Shown here one piece after another: positions 10,916 through 24,187 of a DNA stretch of 64,000 nt. Under the pieces are notes generated by a model that saw only the letters and a list, made by a program, of their open reading frames with translations, had not been told where the DNA came from and ran no database searches. Source of the stretch: Bos javanicus. Lineage: Eukaryota > Chordata > Mammalia > Artiodactyla > Bovidae. The translations under genes and the position numbers were made by a program. The stretch spans positions 88,359 through 152,358 of the forward strand of contig NW_026894299.1 of the NCBI RefSeq assembly GCF_032452875.1, read 5' to 3'. The stretch's first letter is position 1, and each line of letters starts with the position of its first letter.

Positions 10916-12355
10916 CATGATCAGTGTATGATAGCAAACATGATCAGCGCATGATCAGTCACATGATCAGCGCCATTAAGTCACGTGATCACTACATGAT
11001 AGTCATGTGATCAGTCCATGCTCAGTCACGGTATCAGTGCATGATCAGCCACGTGATCAGTGCATGATCAGCCACGTGATCAGTTCATGATAGCCACGTG
11101 ATCAGTGCATGATCAGTCACGTGATCAGTGCATGATCAGGCAGGTGATCAGTGCATGATCAGCCACGTGATCAGTGCATGATAGCCACGTGATCAGTGCA
11201 TGATCAGTCACCTGATGGGTGTATGATCAGTCACGTGACCAGTACATGGTAGCTACATGATCATTGCATGATCAGCCACGTGAGTAGTGCATGATAGCCA
11301 CGTGATCAGTGCATGATCAGTCACGTGATCAGTGCATGATCAGTCACGTGAACAGTGCATGATAAGTCACGTGATCAGTGCATGATCAGCCACGTGATCA
11401 GTGCATGATCAGCCACGTGATCAGTGCATGATCAGCCACGTGATCAGTGCATGATCAGTCACGTGATCAGTGCATGATCAGCCACGTGATCAGTGCATGA
11501 TCAGTCACGTGATCAGTGCATGATCAGTCACGTGATCAGTGCATGATCAGTCACGTGATCAGTGCATGATCAGCCACGTGATCAGTGCATGATCAGCCAC
11601 GTGATCAGTGCATGATCAATTACGTGATCAGTGCATGATCAGTCACGTGACCAGTACATGGTAGCTACGTGATCATTGCATGATCAGCCACGTGATCAGT
11701 GCATGATAGCCACGTGATCAGTGCATGATCAGTCACGTGATCAGTGCATGATCAGTCACGTGATCAGTGCATGATCAGTCACGTGATCAGTGCATGATCA
11801 ATTACGTGATCAGTGCATGATCAGTCACGTGACCAGTACATGGTAGCTACGTGATCATTGCATGATCAGCCACGTGATCAGTGCATGATAGCCACGTGAT
11901 CAGTGCATGATCAGTCACATGATCAGTGCATGATCATCTGGGTGATCAGTGCATGATCAGTCATGTGATCAGTGCATGATATAGACGTGATCAGTGCATG
12001 ATCAGTCACGTGATCAGTGCATGATCAGCCACGTGATCAGTGCATGATAGCCAGTGATGAGTGCATGATAGCCAGTGATCAGTGCATGATCAGTCACGTG
12101 ATCAGTGCATGATCAGCCACGTGATCAGTGCATGATAGCCACTGATCAGTGCATGATCAGCCACGTGATCAGTGCATGATCAGTTACGTGAGCAGTGTAT
12201 GATCAGCCACGTGATCAGTGCATGGTCAGACACGTGAACAGTGTATGATCAGCCACGTGATCAGTGCATGATAGCCACGTGATCAGTGCATGATCAGTCA
12301 CGTGATCAGTGTATGATCAGCCACGTGAACAGTGCATGCTCAGTCACGTGATCTG
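10916..12355 (+). repeat. Tract 8, B to B, 1440 bp (342 bp longer than tract 7)
   Basis: Follows the tract 2 plan with about 15 extra monomers. The extra stretch includes a clear eight-monomer period: ATTACGTG at 11619 and 11801, and GTAGCTAC at 11661 and 11843, both 182 bp apart. Confidence 0.93.
11611..11975 (+). repeat. Example of the 182-bp (eight-monomer) intermediate period
   Basis: The ordered set CAATTACGTG, GTCACGTGAC, GGTAGCTAC, CATTGCATG, GATAGCC is repeated with a shift of exactly 182 bp (ATTAC at 11619 and 11801; GTAGCTAC at 11661 and 11843). The same two-step arrangement is seen near 7320-7560 and 22100-22340. Confidence 0.8.
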
Positions 12356-12597
12356 GGCCTGCTGAGCTGCGTGATTACTGTCTGCTCATCTGCTTGACAA
12401 TTGCCAGCTGAGCTGCACGATTCCTGCCTGTCATCTGCTTGACAATTGCCAGCTGTGCTGCGTAATTCCTGCCTGCTCAGCTGCTTGATTATTGCCAGCT
12501 GAGCAGCATGATTCCTCACACCTGAGTTCCATGATTATTGCCTGCTGACTGTTTGATTCGTGCCTACTCAGCTCTTTGTTTATTGCCTCCAGAGGCA
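12356..12597 (+). repeat. Spacer 9, class B with GCC, 242 bp
   Basis: Haplotype CTG/ACTG/GCC/CACCTG/TTTG, same as spacer 8. Opens super-repeat R2, but its R1 counterpart (spacer 2) has ATC. Confidence 0.95.
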
Positions 12598-13695
12598 CAT
12601 GATCAGTGTATGATAGCAAACATGATCAGCGCATGATCAGTCACATGATCAGCGCCATTAAGTCACGTGATCACTACATGATAGTCATGTGATCAGTCCA
12701 TGCTCAGTCACGGTATCAGTGCATGATCAGCCACGTGATCAGTGCATGATCAGCCACGTGATCAGTTCATGATAGCCACGTGATCAGTGCATGATTTGTC
12801 ACGTGATCAGTGCATGATCAGGCAGGTGATCAGTGCATGATCAGCCACGTGATCAGTGCATGATAGCCACGTGATCAGTGCATGATCAGTCACCTGATGG
12901 GTGTATGATCAGTCACGTGACCAGTACATGGTAGCTACATGATCATTGCATGATCAGCCACGTGAGTAGTGCATGATAGCCACGTGATCAGTGCATGATC
13001 AGTCACGTGATCAGTGCATGATCAGTCACGTGAACAGTGCATGATAAGTCACGTGATCAGTGCATGATCAATTACGTGATCAGTGCATGATCAGTCACGT
13101 GACCAGTGCATGATAGCTACGTGATCATTGCATGATCAGCCACGTGATCAGTGCATGATAGCCACGTGATCAGTGCATGATCAGTCACATGATCAGTGTA
13201 TGATCATCCGGGTGATCAGTGCATGATCAGTCATGTGATCAGTGCATGATATAGACGTGATCAGTGCATGATCAGTCACGTGATCAGTGCATGATCAGCC
13301 ACGTGATCAGTGCATGATAGCCAGTTAATGAGTGCATGATAGCCAGATGATCAGTGCATGATCAGTCACGTGATCAGTGCATGATCAGCCACGTGATCAG
13401 TGCATGATAGCCACTGATCAGTGCATGATCAGCCACGTGATCAGTGCATGATCAGTTACGTGATCAGTGCATGATCAGCCACGTGATCAGTGCATGATCA
13501 GACACGTGATCAGTGCATGATCAGCCACGTGATCAGTGCATGATAGCCACGTGATCAGTGCATGATCAGTTACGTGATCAGTGTATGATCAGCCACGTGA
13601 TCAGTGCATGATAGCCACGTGATCAGTGCATGATCAGTCACGTGATCAGTGTATGATCAGCCACGTGAACAGTGCATGCTCAGTCACGTGATCTG
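12598..13695 (+). repeat. Tract 9, B to B, 1098 bp
   Basis: Tract 2 plan: GGGTG near 12894, TATAG near 13248, AATGAG near 13324. Confidence 0.93.
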
Positions 13696-13937
13696 GGCCT
13701 GCTGAGCTGCGTGATTACCGTCTGCTCATCTGCTTGACAATTGCCAGCTGAGCTGCACGATTCCTGCCTGTCATCTGCTTGACAATTATCAGCTGTGCTG
13801 CGTAATTCCTGCCTGCTCAGCTGCTTGATTATTGCCAGCTGAGCAGCATGATTCCTCACACCTGAGTTCCATGATTATTGCCTGCTGACTGTTTGATTCG
13901 TGCCTACTCAGCTCTTTGTTTATTGCCTCCAGAGGCA
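13696..13937 (+). repeat. Spacer 10, class B, 242 bp
   Basis: Haplotype CTG/ACCG/ATC/CACCTG/TTTG, matching its R1 counterpart, spacer 3. Confidence 0.95.
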
Positions 13938-14356
13938 CATGATCAGTGTATGATAGCAAACATGATCAGTGCATGATCAGTCACATGATCAGCGCCATTA
14001 AGTCACGTGATCACTACATGATAGTCATGTGATCAGTCCATGCTCAGTCACGGTATCAGTGCATGATCAGCCACGTGATCAGTGCATGATCAGCCACGTG
14101 ATCAGTGCATGATAGCCACGTGATCAGTGCATGATTTGTCACGTGATCAGTGCATGATCAGCCACGTGATCAGTGCATGATCAGTTACGTGATCAGTGCA
14201 TGATCAGCCACGTGATCAGTGCATGGTCAGTCACGTGAACAGTGTATGATCAGCCACGTGATCAGTGCATGATAGCCACGTGATCAGTGCATGATCAGTC
14301 ACGTGATCAGTGTATGATCAGCCACGTGAACAGTGCATGCTCAGTCACGTGATCAG
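13938..14356 (+). repeat. Tract 10, short B to A, 419 bp
   Basis: R2 counterpart of tract 3, with the same length and the same missing markers. Confidence 0.93.
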
Positions 14357-14598
14357 GGCCTGCTGAGCTGCGTGATTACTGTCTGCTCATCTGCTTGACA
14401 ATTGCCAGCTGAGCTGCACGATTCCTGCCTGTCATCTGCTTGACAATTGCCAGCTGTGCTGCGTAATTCCTGCCTGCTCAGCTGCTTGATTATTGCCAGC
14501 TGAGCAGCATGATTCCTCACACCTGAGTTCCATGATTATTGCCTGCTGACTGTTTGATTCGTGCCTACTCAGCTCTTTGTTTATTGCCTCCAGAGGCA
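14357..14598 (+). repeat. Spacer 11, class A lead, mosaic body, 242 bp
   Basis: Haplotype CAG/ACTG/GCC/CACCTG/TTTG. Mixed like its R1 counterpart spacer 4, but with GCC instead of ATC. Confidence 0.95.
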
Positions 14599-16260
14599 CA
14601 TGATCAGTGTATGATAGCAAACATGATCAGTGCATGATCAGTCACATGATCAGTGCCATTAAGTCACGTGATCACTACATGATAGTCATGTGATCAGTCC
14701 ATGCTCAGTCACGGTATCAGTGCATGATCAGCCACGTGATCAGTGCATGATCTGTCACGTGATCAGTGTATGATCATCCACGTGATCAGTGCATGATCAG
14801 TCATGTGATCAGTGCATGATATAGACGTGATCAGTGCATGATCAGTCACGTGATCAGTGCATGATAGCCACGTGATCAGTGCATGATCAGTCACCTGATG
14901 GGTGTATGATCATTCACGTGACCTGTACATGGTAGCTACATGATCATTGCATGATCAGCCACGTGAGTAGTGCATGATAGCCACGTGATCAGTGCATGAT
15001 CAGTCACGTGATCAGTGCATGATCAGTCACGTGATCAGTGCATGATCAGCCACGTGATCAGTGCATGATCAGCCACGTGATCAGTGCATGATAGCCACGT
15101 GATCAGTGCATGATCAGTCACGTGATCAGTGCATGATCAGTCACGTGATCAGTGCATGATCAGCCACGTGATCAGTGCATGATAGCCACGTGATCAGTGC
15201 ATGATCAGTCACGTGATCAGTGCATGATCAGTCACGTGATCAGTACATGGTAGCTACGTGATCAGTGCATGATCAGCCACGTGATCAGTGCATGATAGCC
15301 ACGTGATCAGTGCATGATCAGTCACGTGATCAGTGCATGATCAGTCACGTGATCAGTGCATGATCAGTCACGTGATCAGTGCATGATCAATTACGTGATC
15401 AGTGCATGATCAGTCACGTGATCAGTGCATGATAGCTACGTGATCATTGCATGATCAGCCACGTGATCAGTGCATGATAGCCACGTGATCAGTGCATGAT
15501 AGCCACGTGATCAGTGCATGATCAGTCATGTGATCGTGTGTGATCAGCCACGTGATCAGTGCATGATATCCACGTGATCAGTGCATGATAGCCACGTGAT
15601 CAGTGCATGATAGCCACGTGATCAGTGCATGATCAGTCACGTGATCATGTGTGATCAGCCACGTGATCAGTGCATGATCAGCACGTGATCAGTGCATGAT
15701 CAATTACGTGATCAGTGCATGATCAGCCACGTGATCAGTGCATGATAGCCACGTGATCAGTGCATGATCAGTCACGTGATCAGTGCATGATCAGTCACGT
15801 GAACAGTGCATGATCAGTTACGTGATCTGTGCATGATCAGTCACGTGACCAGTATATGGTAGCTATGTGATCATTCCATGACGAGCCACGTGAGCAGTGC
15901 ATGATAGCCACGTGATGTGTGCATGATCAGTTACGTGAGCAGAGTATGATCAGCCACGTGATCAGTGCATGAGTGCCACGTGATCAGTGCATGATATGTC
16001 ACGTGACAGGTGTGTGATCAGCCACGTGAACAGTGCATGTTCAGCCACGTGATCAGTGCATGATAGCCACGTGATCAGTGCATGATCAGTTACGTGAGCA
16101 GTGTATGATCAGCCACGTGATCAGTGCATGGTCAGACACGTGAACAGTGTATGATCAGCCACGTGATCAGTGCATGATATCCAAGTGATCAGTGCATGAT
16201 CATCACGTGATCAGTGTATGATCAGCCACGTGAACAGTGCATGCTCAGTCACGTGATCAG
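14599..16260 (+). repeat. Tract 11, A to A, 1662 bp
   Basis: R2 counterpart of tract 4, one base shorter: TATAG near 14820, GTGTG monomers near 15536 and 15645, CCAAG near 16178. Confidence 0.93.
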
Positions 16261-16502
16261 GGCCTGCTGAGCTGCGTGATTACTGTCTGCTCATCTGCTT
16301 GACAATTGCCAGCTGAGCTGCACGATTCCTGCCTGTCATCTGCTTGACAATTGCCAGCTGTGCTGCGTAATTCCTGCCTGCTCAGCTGCTTGATTATTGC
16401 CAGCTGAGCAGCATGATTCCTCACAGCTGAGTTCCATGATTATTGCCTGCTGACTGTTTGATTCGTGCCTACTCAGCTCTTTGTTTATTGCCTCCAGAGG
16501 CA
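16261..16502 (+). repeat. Spacer 12, class A, 242 bp
   Basis: Haplotype CAG/ACTG/GCC/CAGCTG/TTTG, the same as its R1 counterpart spacer 5. Confidence 0.95.
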
Positions 16503-18489
16503 CATGATCAGTGTATGATAGCAAACATGATCAGTGCATGATCAGTCACATGATCAGCGCCATTAAGTCACGTGATCACTACATGATAGTCATGTGATCA
16601 GTCCATGCTCAGTCACGGTATCAGTGCATGATCAGCCACGTGATCAGTGCATGATCAGCCAGGTGATCAGTTCATGATAGCTATGTGATCAGTGCATGAT
16701 TTGTCACGTGATCAGTGCATGATCAGGCAGGTGATCAGTGCATGATCAGTCACGTGATCAGTGCATGATCAGTCACGTGATCAGTGCATGATCAGTCACG
16801 TGATCAGTGCATGATCAGCCACGTGATCAGTGCATGATCAGCCACGTGATCAGTGCATGATCAGTCACGTGATCAGTGCATGATCAGTCACGTGACCAGT
16901 ACATGGTAGCTACGTGATCATTGCATGATCAGCCACGTGAGCAGTGCATGATAGCCACGTGATCAGTGCATGATCAGTCACGTGATCAGTGCATGATCAG
17001 CCACGTGATCAGTGCATGATCAGCCACGTGATCAGTGCATGATAGCCACGTGATCAGTGCATGATCAGTCACGTGATCAGTGCATGATCAGGCACGTGAT
17101 CAGTGCATGATCAGCCACGTGATCAGTGCATGATAGCCACGTGATCAGTGCATGATCAGTCACGTGATCAGTGCATGATCAGTCACGTGACCAGTACATG
17201 GTAGCTACGTGATCAGTGCATGATCAGCCACGTGATCAGTGCATGATAGCCACGTGATCAGTGCATGATCAGCCACGTGATCAGTGCATGATCAGTCACG
17301 TGATCAGTGCATGATCATCCACGTGATCAGTGCATGATCAGTCATGTGATCAGTGCATGATATAGACGTGATCAGTGCATGATCAGTCACGTGATCAGTG
17401 CATGATAGCCACGTGATCAGTGCATGATCAGTCACGTGATCAGTGTATGATCATTCACGTGATCAGTACATGGTAGCTACATGATCATTGCATGATCAGC
17501 CACGTGATCAGTGCATGATAGCCACGTGATCAGTGCATGATCAGTCACGTGATCAGTGCATGATCAGTCACGTGATCAGTGCATGATCAGCCACGTGATC
17601 AGTGCATGATCAGCCACGTGATCAGTGCATGATAGCCACGTGATCAGTGCATGATCAGTCACGTGATCAGTGCATGATCAGCCACGTGATCAGTGCATGA
17701 TCAGTCACGTGATCAGTGCATGATCAGTCACGTGATCAGTGCATGATCAGTCACGTGATCAGTGCATGATCAGCCACGTGATCAGTGCATGATCAGCCAC
17801 GTGATCAGTGCATGATCAATTACGTGATCAGTGCATGATCAGTCACGTGACCAGTACATGGTAGCTACGTGATCATTGCATGATCAGCCACGTGATCAGT
17901 GCATGATAGCCACGTGATCAGTGCATGATCAGTCACGTGATCAGTGCATGATCAGTCACGTGATCAGTGCATGATCAGTCACGTGATCAGTGCATGATCA
18001 GTTACGTGATCAGTGCATGATCAGTCACGTGACCAGTACATGGTAGCTACGTGATCATTGCATGATCAGCCACGTGAGCAGTGCATGATAGCCACGTGAT
18101 CAGTGCATGATCAGTCACATGATCAGTGTATGATCATCCACGTGATCAGTGCATGATCAGTCATGTGATCAGTGCATGATATAGACGTGATCAGTGCATG
18201 ATCAGTCACGTGATCAGTGCATGATCAGCCACGTGATCAGTGCATGATAGCCAGTGATCAGTGCATGATAGCCAGTGATCAGTGCATGATCAGTCACGTG
18301 ATCAGTGCATGATCAGCCACGTGATCAGTGCATGATCAGCCACGTGATCAGTGCATGATCAGCCACGTGATCAGTGCATGATCAGTCACGTGATCAGTGC
18401 ATGATCAGCCACGTGATCAGTGCATGATCAGTCACGTGATCAGTGTATGATCAGCCACGTGATCAGTGCATGCTCAGTCACGTGATCAG
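16503..18489 (+). repeat. Tract 12, A to A, 1987 bp
   Basis: R2 counterpart of tract 5, three bases longer, with TATAG monomers near 17361 and 18180. It has plain GATCAG where tract 5 has some short GCCAGTGAATCAG and CCACTGATC forms. Confidence 0.93.
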
Positions 18490-18731
18490 GGCCTGCTGAG
18501 CTGCGTGATTACTGTCTGCTCATCTGCTTGACAATTGCCAGCTGAGCTGCACGATTCCTGCCTGTCATCTGCTTGACAATTGCCAGCTGTGCTGCGTAAT
18601 TCCTGCCTGCTCAGCTGCTTGATTATTGCCAGCTGAGCAGCATGATTCCTCACAGCTGAGTTCCATGATTATTGCCTGCTGACTGTATGATTCGTGCCTA
18701 CTCAGCTCTTTGTTTATTGCCTCCAGAGGCA
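18490..18731 (+). repeat. Spacer 13, class A, 242 bp
   Basis: Haplotype CAG/ACTG/GCC/CAGCTG/TATG, the same as its R1 counterpart spacer 6. Confidence 0.95.
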
Positions 18732-19829
18732 CATGATCAGTGTATGATAGCAAACATGATCAGTGCATGATCAGTCACATGATCAGCGCCATTAAGTCAC
18801 GTGATCACTACATGATAGTCATGTGATCAGTCCATGCTCAGTCACGGTATCAGTGCATGATCAGCCACGTGATCAGTGCATGATCAGCCAGGTGATCAGT
18901 TCATGATAGCCATGTGATCAGTGCATGATTTGTCACGTGATCAGTGCATGATCAGGCAGGTGATCAGTGCATGATCAGTCACGTGATCAGTGCATGATCA
19001 GTCACGTGATCAGTGCATGATCAGTCACGTGATCAGTGCATGATCAGCCACGTGATCAGTGCATGATCAGCCACGTGATCAGTGCATGATCAGTCACGTG
19101 ATCAGTGCATGATCAGTCACGTGACCAGTACATGGTAGCTACGTGATCATTGCATGATCAGCCACGTGAGCAGTGCATGATAGCCACGTGATCAGTGCAT
19201 GATCAGTCACGTGATCAGTGCATGATCACTCACGTGATCAGTGCATGATAAGTCACGTGATCAGTGCATGATCAATTACGTGATCAGTGCATGATCAGTC
19301 ACGTGACCAGTACATGGTAGCTACGTGATCATTGCATGATCAGCCACGTGAGCAGTGCATGATAGCCACGTGATCAGTGCATGATCAGTCACATGATCAG
19401 TGCATGATCATCCGGGTGATCAGTGCATGATCAGTCATGATCAGTGCATGATATAGACGTGATCAGTGCATGATCAGTCACGTGATCAGTGTATGATCAG
19501 CCACGTGATCAGTGCATGATAGCCAGTTAATGAGTGCATGATAGCCAGATGATCAGTGCATGATCAGTCACGTGATCAGTGCATGATCAGCCACGTAATC
19601 AGTGCATGATAGCCACTGATCAGTGCATGATCAGCCACGTGATCAGTGCATGATCAGTTACGTGAGCAGTGTATGATCAGCCACGTGATCAGTGCATGGT
19701 CAGACACGTGAACAGTGTATGATCAGCCACGTGATCAGTGCATGATAGCCACGTGATCAGTGCATGATCAGTCACGTGATCAGTGTATGATCAGCCACGT
19801 GAACAGTGCATGCTCAGTCACGTGATCTG
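18732..19829 (+). repeat. Tract 13, A to B, 1098 bp
   Basis: R2 counterpart of tract 6: TATAG near 19451, AATGAG near 19526, GGTCAG near 19700. Confidence 0.93.
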
Positions 19830-20071
19830 GGCCTGCTGAGCTGCGTGATTACTGTCTGCTCATCTGCTTGACAATTGCCAGCTGAGCTGCACGATTCCTG
19901 CCTGTCATCTGCTTGACAATTATCAGCTGTGCTGCGTAATTCCTGCCTGCTCAGCTGCTTGATTATTGCCAGCTGAGCAGCATGATTCCTCACACCTGAG
20001 TTCCATGATTATTGCCTGCTGACTGTTTGATTCGTGCCTACTCAGCTCTTTGTTTATTGCCTCCAGAGGCA
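19830..20071 (+). repeat. Spacer 14, class B, 242 bp
   Basis: Haplotype CTG/ACTG/ATC/CACCTG/TTTG, matching spacer 7. Confidence 0.95.
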
Positions 20072-21167
20072 CATGATCAGTGTATGATAGCAAACATGAT
20101 CAGCGCATGATCAGTCACATGATCAGCGCCATTAAGTCACGTGATCACTACATGATAGTCATGTGATCAGTCCATGCTCAGTCACGGTATCAGTGCATGA
20201 TCAGCCACGTGATCAGTGCATGATCAGCCAGGTGATCAGTTCATGATAGCTATGTGATCAGTGCATGATTTGTCACGTGATCAGTGCATGATCAGGCAGG
20301 TGATCAGTGCATGATCAGCCACGTGATCAGTGCATGATAGCCACGTGATCAGTGCATGATCAGTCACCTGATGGGTGTATGATCAGTCACGTGACCGTAC
20401 ATGGTAGCTACATGATCATTGCATGATCAGCCACGTGAGTAGTGCATGATAGCCACGTGATCAGTGCATGATCAGTCACGTGATCAGTGCATGATCAGTC
20501 ACGTGAACAGTGCATGATAAGTCACCTGATCAGTGCATGATCAATTACGTGATCAGTGCATGATCAGTCACGTGACCAGTACATGGTAGCTACGTGATCA
20601 TTGCATGATCAGCCACGTGATCAGTGCATGATAGCCACGTGATCAGTGCATGATCAGTCACATGATCAGTGTATGATCATCCACGTGATCAGTGCATGAT
20701 CAGTCATGTGATCAGTGCATGATATAGACGTGATCAGTGCATGATCAGTCACGTGATCAGTGCATGATCAGCCACGTGATCAGTGCATGATAGCCAGTGA
20801 ATCAGTGCATGATAGCCAGTGATCAGTGCATGATCAGTCACGTGATCAGTGCATGATCAGCCACGTGATCAGTGCATGATAGCCACTGATCAGTGCATGA
20901 TCAGCCACGTGATCAGTGCATGATCAGTTACGTGATCAGTGCATGATCAGCCACGTGATCAGTGCATGATCAGCCACGTGATCAGTGCATGATCAGCCAC
21001 GTGATCAGTGCATGATAGCCACGTGATCAGTGCATGATCAGTTACGTGAGCAGTGTATGATCAGCCACGTGATCAGTGCATGATAGCCACGTGATCAGTG
21101 CATGATCAGTCACGTGATCAGTGTATGATCAGCCACGTGAACAGTGCATGCTCAGTCACGTGATCTG
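20072..21167 (+). repeat. Tract 14, B to B, 1096 bp
   Basis: Tract 2 plan with TATAG near 20722. The AATGAG pair is replaced by GCCAGTGAATCAG near 20794, the form found before class A spacers 1 and 6. Confidence 0.93.
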
Positions 21168-21409
21168 GGCCTGCTGAGCTGCGTGATTACTGTCTGCTCA
21201 TCTGCTTGACAATTGCCAGCTGAGCTGCACGATTCCTGCCTGTCATCTGCTTGACAATTATCAGCTGTGCTGCGTAATTCCTGCCTGCTCAGCTGCTTGA
21301 TTATTGCCAGCTGAGCAGCATGATTCCTCACACCTGAGTTCCATGATTATTGCCTGCTGACTGTTTGATTCGTGCCTACTCAGCTCTTTGTTTATTGCCT
21401 CCAGAGGCA
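21168..21409 (+). repeat. Spacer 15, class B, 242 bp
   Basis: Haplotype CTG/ACTG/ATC/CACCTG/TTTG. Its R1 counterpart (spacer 8) has GCC. Confidence 0.95.
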
Positions 21410-22847
21410 CATGATCAGTGTATGATAGCAAACATGATCAGCGCATGATCAGTCACATGATCAGCGCCATTAAGTCACGTGATCACTACATGATAGTCAT
21501 GTGATCAGTCCATGCTCAGTCACGGTATCAGTGCATGATCAGCCACGTGATCAGTGCATGATCAGCCACGTGATCAGTTCATGATAGCCACGTGATCAGT
21601 GCATGATTTGTCACGTGATCAGTGCATGACCAGGCAGGTGATCAGTGCATGATCAGCCACGTGATCAGTGCATGATAGCCACGTGATCAGTGCATGATCA
21701 GTCACCTGATGGGTGTATGATCAGTCACGTGACCGGTACATGGTAGCTACATGATCATTGCATGATCAGCCACGTGAGTAGTGCATGATAGACAAGTGAT
21801 CAGTGCATGATCAGTCACGTGATCAGTGCATGATCAGTCACGTGAACAGTGCATGATAGTCACGTGATCAGTGCATGATCAGCCACGTGATCAGTGCATG
21901 ATCAGCCACGTGATCAGTGCATGATAGCACGTGATCAGTGCATGATCAGTCACGTGATCAGTGCATGATCAGCCACGTGATCAGTGCATGATCAGTCACG
22001 TGATCAGTGCATGATCAGTCACGTGATCAGTGCATGATCAGTCACGTGATCAGTGCATGATCAGCCACGTGATCAGTGCATGATCAGCCACGTGATCAGT
22101 GCATGATCAATTACGTGATCAGTGCATGATCAGTCACGTGACCAGTACATGGTAGCTACGTGATCATTGCATGATCAGCCACGTGAGCAGTGCATGATAG
22201 CCACGTGATCAGTGCATGATCAGTCACGTGATCAGTGCATGATCAGTCACGTGATCAGTGCATGATCAGTCACGTGATCAGTGCATGATCAATTACGTGA
22301 TCAGTGCATGATCAGTCACGTGACCAGTACATGGTAGCTACGTGATCATTGCATGATCAGCCACGTGAGCAGTGCATGATAGCCACGTGATCAGTGCATG
22401 ATCAGTCACATGATCAGTGTATGATCATCTGGGTGATCAGTGCATGATCAGTCATGTGATCAGTGCATGATATAGACGTGATCAGTGCATGATCAGTCAC
22501 GTGATCAGTGTATGATCAGCCACGTGATCAGTGCATGATAGCCAGTGAATGAGTGCATGATAGCCAGTGATCAGTGCATGATCAGTCACGTGATCAGTGC
22601 ATGATCAGCCACGTGATCAGTGCATGATAGCCACTGATCAGTGCATGATCAGCCACGTGATCAGTGCATGATCAGTTACGTGAGCAGTGTATGATCAGCC
22701 ACGTGATCAGTGCATGGTCAGACACGTGAACAGTGTATGATCAGCCACGTGATCAGTGCATGATAGCCACGTGATCAGTGCATGATCAGTCACGTGATCA
22801 GTGTATGATCAGCCACGTGAACAGTGCATGCTCAGTCACGTGATCTG
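21410..22847 (+). repeat. Tract 15, B to B, 1438 bp
   Basis: R2 counterpart of tract 8 with the same extra ~340 bp: GGGTG near 21707, TATAG near 22471, AATGAG near 22546. Confidence 0.93.
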
Positions 22848-23089
22848 GGCCTGCTGAGCTGCGTGATTACTGTCTGCTCATCTGCTTGACAATTGCCAGC
22901 TGAGCTGCACGATTCCTGCCTGTCATCTGCTTGACAATTATCAGCTGTGCTGCGTAATTCCTGCCTGCTCAGCTGCTTGATTATTGCCAGCTGAGCAGCA
23001 TGATTCCTCACACCTGAGTTCCATGATTATTGCCTGCTGACTGTTTGATTCGTGCCTACTCAGCTCTTTGTTTATTGCCTCCAGAGGCA
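22848..23089 (+). repeat. Spacer 16, class B, 242 bp
   Basis: Haplotype CTG/ACTG/ATC/CACCTG/TTTG. Start of the partial third super-repeat. Confidence 0.95.
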
Positions 23090-24187
23090 CATGATCAGTG
23101 TATGATAGCAAACATGATCAGCGCATGATCAGTCACATGATCAGCGCCATTAAGTCACGTGATCACTACATGATAGTCATGTGATCAGTCCATGCTCAGT
23201 CACGGTATCAGTGCATGATCAGCCACGTGATCAGTGCATGATCAGCCAGGTGATCAGTTCATGATAGCCACGTGATCAGTGCATGATTTGTCACGTGATC
23301 TGTGCATGACCAGGCAGGTGATCAGTGCATGATCAGCCACGTGATCAGTGCATGATAGCCACGTGATCAGTGCATGATCAGTCACCTGATGGGTGTATGA
23401 TCAGTCACGTGACCGGTACATGGTAGCTACATGATCATTGCATGATCAGCCACGTGAGTAGTGCATGATAGCCACGTGATCAGTGCATGATCAGTCACGT
23501 GATCAGTGCATGATCAGTCACGTGAACAGTGCATGATAAGTCACCTGATCAGTGCATGATCAATTACGTGATCAGTGCATGATCACTCACGTGACCAGTA
23601 CATGGTAGCTACGTGATCATTGCATGACAGCCACGTGATCAGTGCATGATAGCCACGTGATCAGTGCATGATCAGTCGCATGATCAGTGTATGATCATCC
23701 GGGTGATCAGTGCATGGGCAGTCATGTGATCAGTGCATGATATAGACGTGATCAGTGCATGATCAGTCACGTGATCAGTGTATGATCAACCACGTGATCA
23801 GTGCATGATAGCCAGTTAATGAGTGCATGATAGCCAGATGATCAGTGCATGATCAGTCACGTGATCAGTGCATGATCAGCCAAGTGATCAGTGCATGATA
23901 GCCAACTGATCAGTGCATGATCAGCCACGTGATCAGTGCATGATCAGTTACGTGATCAGTGTATGATCAGCCACGTGATCAGTGCATGATCAGACACGTG
24001 ATCAGTGCATGATCAGCCACGTGATCAGTGCATGATAGCCACGTGATCAGTGCATGATCAGTTACGTGAGCAGTGTATGATCAGCCACGTGATCAGTGCA
24101 TGATAGCCACGTGATCAGTGCATGATCAGTCACGTGATCAGTGTATGATCAGCCACGTGAACAGTGCATGCTCAGTCACGTGATCTG
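23090..24187 (+). repeat. Tract 16, B to B, 1098 bp
   Basis: Tract 2 plan in the partial third super-repeat: GGGTG near 23388, TATAG near 23741, AATGAG near 23816. Confidence 0.93.

Larger units (their letters stand above)
1863..12355 (+). repeat. Super-repeat R1 (10,493 bp, seven spacers)
   Basis: First full copy of a seven-spacer super-unit. Successive spacer intervals are 1338, 661, 1905, 2226, 1342, 1339 and 1682 bp. The next copy has 1340, 661, 1904, 2229, 1340, 1338 and 1680 bp. Spacer classes in order are B, B, A, A, A, B, B. The match of both intervals and class order shows that this block was duplicated as a unit. Confidence 0.9.
12356..22847 (+). repeat. Super-repeat R2 (10,492 bp, seven spacers)
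   Basis: Second full copy of the super-unit, offset 10,492-10,497 bp from R1 at every spacer. It keeps R1's short 661-bp interval and the 1.9-kb and 2.2-kb class A intervals. It differs in spacer haplotypes at some positions, for example the third-site ATC here at 21168 where R1 has GCC at 10674, so the copies have exchanged short tracts since duplication. Confidence 0.9.
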
